Shown piece by piece: positions 56,648 to 64,000 of a stretch of DNA of 64,000 nucleotides (its first letter is position 1; every line of letters begins with the position of its first letter). The DNA is taken from contig JADDMT010000114.1 in the NCBI GenBank assembly GCA_021401465.1, positions 1-64,000 on the forward strand, read 5' to 3'. Source of the stretch: Teratosphaeria epicoccoides (lineage: Eukaryota > Ascomycota > Dothideomycetes > Mycosphaerellales > Teratosphaeriaceae). A model generated the notes under the pieces. That model did not search any database and was not told where the DNA came from. It saw nothing but the letters and a program-made list of their open reading frames with translations. A program made the translations under genes and the position numbers.

Positions 56648-57383
56648 GTTGAAAACTTTGAGTGTTCGTGATTGTTCGGGTTAATTAGTGTACTGTCATT
56701 ATAGACACTAAGTCTAGACTACTTTATACAGCATTAAAGACATAGTATAATCTTAGGCGCTAAAGTCGGCGGCTGTAAAAATAACTAGCGAGGCCCCTAG
56801 AGTATATGTCTAGCTATTCTCTAGCGTCTCGCCATAAGTCGCTCGCAATCCGACAAAGGGATGTTAGCGACCAAGAGATGGCGGCAAATAGATATGGGCG
56901 TTAACACGAAGTAACGTACAGGTTAGCGACAGGCCTCCGCGAACGTCCGCACGGCCGCCTAGATAATACGTAATAACAGACGTTGTCGCGAAGACGTCTA
57001 TATGTCCGGAAGCACCCAAGAACGCGAGCTTGTGCTACTTTCTTGACAACCTCAGACATTCTCTTTAATTGTTTGCGCGAGAATTAGAAGAGGAGAGTTA
57101 TAGGCGGATAGTGTCTAGATTACAGGAATCGCTAGGGAGTATTAAAGACTATACATAACGCGATTAATGAAAAAGACTCTGAAAATCATAAAAGCTATAA
57201 GGCGAAGATGCATATGTATAAAATTTAGAAAGAGAAGATCTAGCGAGGCTGCCTCTACAGGCATAGATCCTCGCTTGCTAGAGCCTTGGCTTCGCTAACC
57301 TTAGGCACCATTATATATAGAGGGGGTAATTAGCAGGTAGAGAGGATGTGTGTACATAGCGCACACTAACACTATAGCATTGC
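56648..57383. other. Spacer, no gene seen
   Basis: AT-rich, stop-dense. Contains a CTCGC-rich hairpin-prone stretch near 57240-57300 (GCGAGGCTGCCTC / GATCCTCGC). Nothing else recognised. Confidence 0.4.
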
Positions 57384-57722
57384 TACATGTCCTCTCGCTT
57401 TACTAAAACAGGACCGTATTTTCTCAGGACCGATTACGAGATGAGCCTTCTATTTTAGCGTTGCTATCTTTTAACTTCAGTAACGTCTCGTTCGTGGATG
57501 TTATGGACTATCGACCTTCTATAATGCTTTAGCTACTTACTATAGTACACAGCGCGCTACTCGCACTCTAAAGGCAAAAACTTCAAACTGCTACAGATCC
57601 TCTCATCGTACTAGTAGTCTGCTTCCTACGGGTACAAGACAAAATCCATGCTCTTGTGTACAGTCTTATGCCCATGCTCGTCACCTAGAGTCTATACATC
57701 AGGCATGCGAGAGGTCGACCTT
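57384..57722 (-). pseudogene. ORF relic, faintly like fungal PD-(D/E)XK-type proteins
   Basis: Minus frame of about 113 codons with RIP-type stops: DEHGHKTVHKSMDFVLYP, YDERICSSLKFLPLECE, LKHYRRSIVHNIHERDVTE. The order of a K-x2-DF block and a later S-I-x4-E block resembles the core of a nuclease-like family common in ascomycetes, but the ETK signature is missing. Low confidence. Confidence 0.25.
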
Positions 57723-58559
57723 AGTAGCTAAATGACCCTATGCTTGCGTATCTAGCGTTTAAAGCATCGTACGTGTAGACCGAGTTAACAGTGTTAGCAG
57801 TAGAAGTCAAGTAGCCTATAGTAAGTAGAATAATAGTCTTTGCACACATAACATCCTAATACAAGTAAGTTGTAAATACTTTGCTTCACTAGGATCTCGA
57901 CTAACTGTTAGCGTTCTTCTCTAGGCTAGTTAACGTTCCTATTATAGTGACTTCCCTGTTTTTCTGTGCTAAGATCGTAGATTATAGCTCTCGAGGTCTT
58001 CGGTTATAAGAGCCTGCTCGACTCTAAAAATAGCCAATTAAGTAGCCGCCGAACATTTGCGGCGCATCGCTGTAGTCGTAAGCGCGTATGTTAACTAATA
58101 CTAGCATCTTAGTCAGCTTGCCTGACCTTACGCACGCTTTGATCTTCTTATTGCTTGCGGGGCCTTCTCTAGCAGCTGCTACGGGACATCGCGATTCCTC
58201 TCTTTTCTTGACTTTTTTTTTTGAAATGCTTCAAGCTAGCTGCTAAGCGAGTAGAAGGACAACCTAGGTCCTACAAAGAAACGGATATTTACTAGCCTCT
58301 ATTGTCCCTTTTGTAGTCATCGCCGATAACTAGGACGAAGGGTCGCTTAAGTGTGTATGTAGGAACGTGCCTTACGCTTAGGAAGTGTCTCATATTGCTA
58401 ACACCTATACCGTTTGTTCGCTTAAAACCTATAGTCCGTGCTAGTTTTAATAGCTGCTAGCGAATCTGCATAGTTCGGCGGATCTTTAGGAGATGAAATG
58501 TGTTTGTAGCCTAGGGAAGGTATTAGTGTCTACTATTAAGGCTATTCTCAAAGAAGAAA
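57723..58559. other. Spacer, possibly upstream exons of the IBR relic
   Basis: No frame recognised; an upstream RING part of the RBR protein would lie here if it existed. Confidence 0.35.
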
Positions 58560-58872
58560 ATTTTAAGTTGTAATTCTACAAGTAGATAGCGCTTTGTATG
58601 CTTGCCGCGTTACTAATAAGCTTAGACTTTGTGATAAATTTGCTCTAAAAGCTAGGAAAAGAATGACGAACTAGTTCAGTTGTCTTAACGGGTCCTGCTC
58701 CTTCGGCCACATCTATGATCCGACGTCGAATGATGTGAGATTCTACTGCTAGAATCTACAATGCGGTTTGATCTCTTACATAACATGCTAGACGCCTTAG
58801 CATGAGGGCCGACCGTGCCATGAAGAATTAGGAGACCTAAGAACAATGCTACAAGGCATCTTGATTACGGAA
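58560..58872 (+). pseudogene. RBR/IBR zinc-domain fragment truncated by element C
   Basis: Plus frame: LCDKFALKARKRMTN, then F-S-C-L-N-G-S-C-SFGHIYDP, F-Y-C, Q-C (LQCGLISYITC), a TAG/TAG pair, H-E-G-RPCHEE. This is the C-x4-C / C-x4-C / C / H..C pattern of IBR domains of RING-between-RING E3 ligases, whose usual WHEG-x-TCEEY tail is recognisable (Trp is TAG). Read-through continues LGDLRTMLQGILITE up to the base before the LTR at 58873. The RING1 and RING2 parts are not visible. Intact relatives transfer ubiquitin. Confidence 0.6.
58868..58872. repeat. Candidate target-site duplication CGGAA, element C
   Basis: Five bases next to the LTR of element C. The partner lies beyond the window end. 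Confidence 0.4.
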
Positions 58873-59320
58873 TGTCATAAGGTAGGTGCCGATAGCAGGA
58901 AGGGGATCAGGTGTTAGACTTGTTAAGCTTTCGTAAAGAATATCGATAATAGCAGTTAACCTTGTAACTAACTCTCCTCTAAGCAAGAGAGGATTAATCT
59001 AAGAATTAAGCACGAAGCTCCTAACTGCCTGTCCTGAAGCCATCCCTATATACTAGAGATGCTAGGCAGCTCTATAGGATCTGTCGACAGACCTGACAGA
59101 TCCGTGTCTGTAGATCTATAGGCTAACCCTACAGATCCTAGGGTCTGTCCTCACGTGACAGATCCTTCCTCCTACGTAGCCTATAGATCTGTAGTCTTAC
59201 CCTACAGATCCTAGGGTCTGTCCCTACGTGACAGATCCTTTCTTCCATTTATATAGTCTGACTTAGACCCTAGTACTCTAATTCATCCTATAGCACTCGT
59301 GACTCATGACATCCATGATA
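58873..59320 (-). repeat. 3' LTR of element C
   Basis: 448 bp, TGTCAT start, end CATGATA (RIP of CATGACA). Shares the hairpin array with B but lacks about 43 bp. Confidence 0.88.
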
Positions 59321-59333
59321 CTATCCCCCTCTT
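59321..59333 (-). other. Polypurine tract, element C
   Basis: AAGAGGGGGATAG on the minus strand, next to the LTR. Confidence 0.8.
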
Positions 59334-59399
59334 AGCCTAGCTCGTCCCTAAGCTACCTTATTAGCGCGGGGTTTCTCTTGTCATTTCCTTTGTGTAGTA

Positions 59400-60137
59400 A
59401 TGTCTTCTCTTTCTACATTACTGCCTTGTGTCATTCTAGACACTAACGCCCCTTTAACGCAGAAACGTAAACGCCGCGCAAATCGAATCTATCGTTAGGG
59501 CTAGGACAGTATGAAGTCCTGTACTTAGTGTCAAGAGTTAAAGCTTGTTTGTCGAGTGCACATTTCCTCAGGGAAATGTTCGTAGTGTCACTTTAGCAAC
59601 TGTCGGAGTTACGACGCAAAGGTGACAGAGGTCGAATAGAAGAAGTTAGGCAATCGGCGGAAAAGACTAATTACCGATCTCGATCGTGTAAAGGCGGCCC
59701 TAGCCGAGGCTTCGCAGAAGATGATAGAGGCGCATGCGAAGGAGATGTGTCTTCGAAAACAGTTAGACGCGGTCAACCGTGAGGTCGAGGATAGTCGTGC
59801 TCTCGAGGAGCGTGAGATTAGGGAGGATGAGGCTAAAGAACAGGCTCTTTAGCAAGCTAGGTTTCTTCTTGACCTAGATCCCTCAACCGGTCTTGCTCTT
59901 AGTCCTACGACATAGAGCGTAATAGAAGGTTTTACTAATGCCTCTTTTTAGGGTTTCCTGGATGGCGTGATAGCCGAGCCCCTTGACAGCGTCCCGTAGG
60001 AGCCTAGCCGTGGCTTATAGTCTTCTCCCTAGGTTCGTCCTCCTCTCGAAACTTCTTATCTTTTGCTAATAGTTCCTTAGGTGTTCGAGGGGTTCCTAGG
60101 TGTTCTCGGTACTTCCGTATCCTTCCTATTTCACTAG
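59400..60137 (+). pseudogene. Antisense ORF of family B (C copy)
   Basis: ATG at 59400, TAG at 60135-60137. Exactly 245 codons, as in element B, without indels. Same parts: MSSLSTLLPCVILDT, basic KRKRRANRIYR, Cys cluster (KLVCRVHISSGKC, one distal Cys changed to Tyr), charged helix AHAKEMCLRKQLDAVNRE, then FLLDLDPSTGLALSP. About a dozen RIP-type stops. Overlaps the pol terminus (60015-60137) in antisense. Confidence 0.75.
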
Positions 60138-63100
60138 GTACTCTCGCTACCCGTCCTGCTAGCGAGTGTTGACGATCTTCTCGACAGTGTACTCTAGTTC
60201 TTCTACTTTAGGGTTAAGTAGTAAGGATTCTGTTTGCAGTGCTACGTCTAGCGCTACTAGTTCTAGCAGAGAGACATAGAACACCGGGTGTATTCTTATC
60301 TGCTTAGGTAGCTGTAATTCGAAGTTAACTAGTCCTTTCTTAGCCTTGATTCGGAATAGTCCTAGTTTCACAGCGTCTAGTTTTTTACTCGGCTTGTCCG
60401 CTTTGATGTAATAGCAGAGGAGATATACTTTGTCCCCCTCCTTTAGAATTAGTCCCTTAATTCTCTTACGATTCGCGTACTATACTATGTTCTGCTAATA
60501 GAACTGTAGGTCGAGTCGTGCTTCTGATTACAATCGGCGTAGATGTTCTACTTGTCCAAGTGCCGCTAGGTTAGGATTGTTAGTTAAGACATCTAGGACG
60601 TCTTCTATTGTAGATCTATATGCCATCTAAAATGGCGAGAGTCCTGTTAACTCTCCCGGCGTACTATTATACGCGAGTTATGCTATTAGCAACAACTCTA
60701 CCTAGTTGTTCTGGTCCCTATTTACATAGGACCTAAGGTACTGTTCTAACGTCTAATTTAGACGTTCTGTCTGTCTATCCGTCTAAGGGTAGAAAGAAGT
60801 ACTTAGTCAATGTTTGACCTGAAACTGTCTCATTAGGGCCTTCTAGAAGTTAGAGGTAAACACGGATCCTCGATCCGTTACTAGGTCCTATAGCATGCCG
60901 TGTAGTGCTACTACCTATTTGATGAAGATATGCGCGATATCTTTAACCTTGAAGTCTTCGCGGTAGGGGATAAACTTCCCGAACTTAGTAAATCGGTCGA
61001 CTACTACTATGATCCCGTCGAAGAACTCATTAGTAGCGGGTTCTCTCGACTAAGGTAGTTTGACGATAAAGTCTATGGCGAGCGATTCCCATGGCCGTTA
61101 AGGTACTCTAAGTAGTCGTAGTAGCCCATACAGTTTATGACGGTCATGCTTACTCTGTCGGCAAGTCACACATCGTCGGACGTAGTCCTAGATTGCCTTG
61201 CCTATCCCAGGAAAGTAATATTCTCGTCGGAGAATTTGCTTCATCTTAGACACTCCCGGGTATCCTGCCTAGGGAACATTGTGTCGGAGGCGTAACAGCT
61301 CTAATCGTAAGGATGTTAGCACATATATTAACCCTTAGAAGAGAAGTATTCTATCTTTGTCTTCCTAATCTTCCTGTCCCTCGATGTCGTCATAGACAGC
61401 GATTATAGTCGGGTCGTAGACTAGGGCGTTCTTTAGGTCGTTCTGAAAATCACTAGTCTATGTGACAGTCATGGCCGCGAGTCGGTTTACTCCTAGCGTG
61501 CTATTACTGTTCTCTTAGAGAACAGCATGTTTCTCCTGCTTCACGCCCTTCATGTAGTCAGTCTGGCGGCTAAGTGCATTAGCTCGTGCGTTCTCGGATC
61601 CCTTGCGATAGACGATCTTGTAGTTAAAGCTAGAGAGTTCTTTACTCTATCAAACTTGTTGTCGATTTAACTCTTTCGTCGTTGTGAAGTATCGCAGGTT
61701 CTCATAGTCTGTGTAGACTATGACTTAGTGCTTAGAACCTTCTAGGTAGACTCGCTAGGCCTTGTAGGCGTCTACAATGGCTAGAAGTTCTTTGTCGTAG
61801 ACGTCGTAACGGAGTTCAGGTCTAGACAGCTTCCTCGAGTAATAGGCGACAGGCTGTAGTTGTCTACTCGGTCCTAGTTGACTTAAGCATGCCCTGAGCG
61901 CTACGTCAGAGGCATCTGTTTCGACTATGATAGGCTTATTAGGGTCGAACACAAGCAAGATCGGCTGATCTATAAATCGTTGCTTAAGTTCCTTAAAGGC
62001 ATTCCGTTAGGTCTCGTCCTACACGAATGGTGTATCCTTCGTCGTAAGGGTCGTAAGTAGCGCCGTGATCTTCGAGTAGTTTGCCACAAATCTTCGGTAG
62101 AAGTTAGCGAACCCTAGGAAGGACTATACTTCCTTAACGTTAGTTAGGGTCGGCTATTCTTTTACGACCTAGACTTTCTTAGTGTCTATCTTAATCCTAT
62201 TCCAAGCTACGACGTAGCCGAGGAATTAGACTTCTTGCCTATGAAACTCGCTCTTCTGAGGCTTAACCTTCAGCTTATACTCCTAGAGTTTCTGAAGTAC
62301 CTTACGTACATAAGTCCTATGTTCGTCGATCGTTCGAGAGTATACGAGGATGTCGTCTAAGTATACAACTACGAAAACGTCGAGGTACTCTCGTAGCACG
62401 TTGTTAATAAATGCCTGCTATGTAGCTAGGGCATTTGTTAACCTAAATAGCATGACTATATACTCGTAGTGTCTAAACCTAGTTCGGAACGCGGTCTTCT
62501 ATTCTTCGCCTTCCTTAATTCGAATTCGATTATACGCTCCTAGTATGTCAAACTTTGAAAACCACGTTGCTCCTTGTAGGCGATCCTGCAATTCTAAGAG
62601 CAAAGGAAGCGGATAACTATTCTTTACTATGATGTCGTTTAACCCATGATAATCTACATAGAGTCGCTATTTGTCTTCCCCTTTAGGAACAAACAGGATT
62701 AGATATCCTACTAGGGACTGCGACTTGCGGATGAAGCCTTTCCGGAGGTTGTCTTCAAGGTATTTCCGGAGAATCTCTAGTTTCACTGCTAATAAGGGGC
62801 GAACTAATTGCTTCGTTAGCGTCCTGCCCGGGAGTAAGGGTATCTCGTGATCCTACTCCTAATGTTCTGGCAGAGCCTCTTAGTCGGGTTCTTCCTCGAA
62901 AAGAGTAGCGAACTCTTTATATTCATCAGGAACTGTGAATTCGACCTTGACTTTAGATTGTGTTGCTTTAACCTATAGGACGTGCACTTCCTGTTCTAGA
63001 TCCTTAATAGCGGCGACTATCTCACTTAAAGTCATAGCGCATATTTCGATCTTGCCTAGTACGTCGTGCACTACAGGTAGAGGTATCGATTTCGAGAGTT

Positions 63101-64000
63101 CCGGGAACTAGATCCTCTCGTTCTTCTAGTTAATATAGGGGTTAGCGTTTCTTAGCCAAGGTAACCCTAGCACTACATCCGAGCTAGGTGACTCCGTGAT
63201 GTCAAACTAGAGCATCTCTTAGTAGCGTCCTAACCGCAGAGGTATTATCTCGGTCTCCTCGTCAACTATTCCTTAGTTCTACGTGACTAGCTTTCTATCA
63301 ATCGCTTGTAGCGAGAAAGCATTCGTTTTTGCCTGTAGCCTTATTCTAGCTGTCCTGGCGAACTTAGGCGTCATGAAGATTCTAGTACACCCTGAATCTA
63401 TTAAAGCCCGGGCTAATGTCTCGTTAATGTGAACCTATACTCTAAGGTTGTCTGCGTATCTAGCGCTAATTACGGCACATCGTTGCAGCCCTGTCTAGTC
63501 CGTCCGTAGGTCTAATTCTAGCGGACCTCGTTGTTTCCCGAATAGCTGTCTTCTCGAACTAGCTCGGGTATTATGCGGTCTTAGTTTATACTTCTCCGAG
63601 CGTTTCCGCTATCTGGCCTAAGAGCTAGCACTTGCTCTTAGCCCCGTTATTCCTACGCGTTCCTTGCATACTCTAATTTCAAGGAATAGACTCGAAGTCG
63701 CAGCGCTTGTAGAACCTGAATACCTTTGTAGGTCGAGTAGCCTCCCTATAGCGTGAACTCTACCCCGAACGGTACTATTTCCTAGACGATTTTCTGATGT
63801 GCGTGAGGTTAAGCTACGATCGGTAGTCTCCTTAGGTGTCGTCGTATACGGTTAGTTAGCTCATCATACTAAAGCTAATTGACATGTTAGATTCCATTAA
63901 TCTATGGGCAAGCCTAAGCCTATTAGTTCTGTATGAGCCGAATTATTTTAAGTCCGATGTCACGTAGCGGCATGGCCTATCTCTCTATGCTCTCGTCTTC
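60015..64000 (-). pseudogene. Pol (and end of gag) of element C
   Basis: Minus strand, TAA at 60015-60017 at the position of the B stop. Chromodomain at about 60070-60200 (YTVEKIVNTR), integrase C-terminus KLGLFRIKAKKGL / IRIHPVFYVSLLE, DDE integrase, RNase H VETDASDVALRACLSQ, reverse transcriptase with a YLDD box at about 62350-62360, protease at about 63390 (DSGC region). Many more TAG/TAA stops than B; longest stretches are 60-70 codons. The last few hundred bases of the window reach the gag C-terminus. Confidence 0.87.

Larger units (their letters stand above)
58873..64000 (-). mobile_element. Ty3/gypsy chromovirus element C (family B), 5' end outside window
   Basis: Minus strand. 3' LTR 58873-59320, polypurine tract 59321-59333, antisense ORF 59400-60137, pol 60015 onward, and gag C-terminus at the window end. 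Same organisation and offset (about 19480) as element B, but with a diverged, shorter LTR (448 bp) and more RIP damage. Confidence 0.92.

Noticed and set aside
17942..58872. DUF3435 tyrosine-recombinase captain of a Starship
   Set aside because: I looked in all larger relics for the recombinase R...HxxR...Y layout and did not find it. The Starship idea therefore rests on cargo families only.
1..64000. CRISPR arrays, tRNA or rRNA genes
   Set aside because: No regularly spaced direct repeats, no cloverleaf-like or rRNA-like sequence noticed; the 17-bp motif is dispersed and not array-like.

Overview
The window looks like a gene-poor, transposon-packed block of a filamentous ascomycete (Pezizomycotina) genome. 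The basis is fungal Ty3/gypsy chromovirus families, a Plavaka-type transposase, short introns (about 36-53 nt) with GTAAGT or GTATGT donors and TACTAAC/GCTAAC branch sites, DUF3723, ferric-reductase-like and patatin-like relics, and heavy C-to-T/G-to-A damage of the kind made by repeat-induced point mutation (RIP). Almost every reading frame is broken by TAG or TAA codons where CAG, CAA or TGG would be expected. I see no intact host gene, rRNA, tRNA or CRISPR array. Most family names below come from reading through these stops, so they describe ancestors and not working genes.

Layout. 1-7060: 3' three quarters of Ty3/gypsy element A1 (+). 7061-9643: spacer with a MADS-like relic. 9649-17817: complete element A2 (+), 360-bp LTRs and target duplication GCCTT. 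17823-23508: RIP-damaged accessory genes (two unknown ORFs, a ferric-reductase-like gene, another unknown ORF, a patatin-like phospholipase with an intron). 23509-37246: a segment with 15-bp inverted ends that holds a Plavaka (CACTA-like) transposase, a MYND-finger gene, a methyltransferase-like gene, two unknown genes and a dispersed 17-bp near-palindrome; probably one large composite DNA transposon. 38390-48959: a DUF3723 gene split by complete Ty3/gypsy element B (39349-46368, minus strand, 491-bp LTRs, target duplication AGGAG). 50104-58872: a very large J-domain ORF, a 755-codon unknown ORF on the minus strand, an unidentified relic, and an RBR/IBR zinc-domain fragment cut by element C (58873 to window end, minus strand, same family as B).

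Most notable: both unrelated Ty3/gypsy families carry an extra gene in antisense between pol and the 3' LTR. In family A it spans about 1.5 kb, is Cys-rich and lysine-rich, and has a spliceosomal intron readable only on the antisense strand. In family B/C it is a 245-codon ORF with an N-terminal Cys cluster and a charged helical middle, overlapping the end of pol tail-to-tail. Lengths and frames are the same between copies. Family A also has one gag-pol frame and a possible Tf1-like self-primer site. The FRE-like, patatin-like and DUF3723 relics are a set often carried as cargo by fungal Starship elements, but no DUF3435 captain was recognised.
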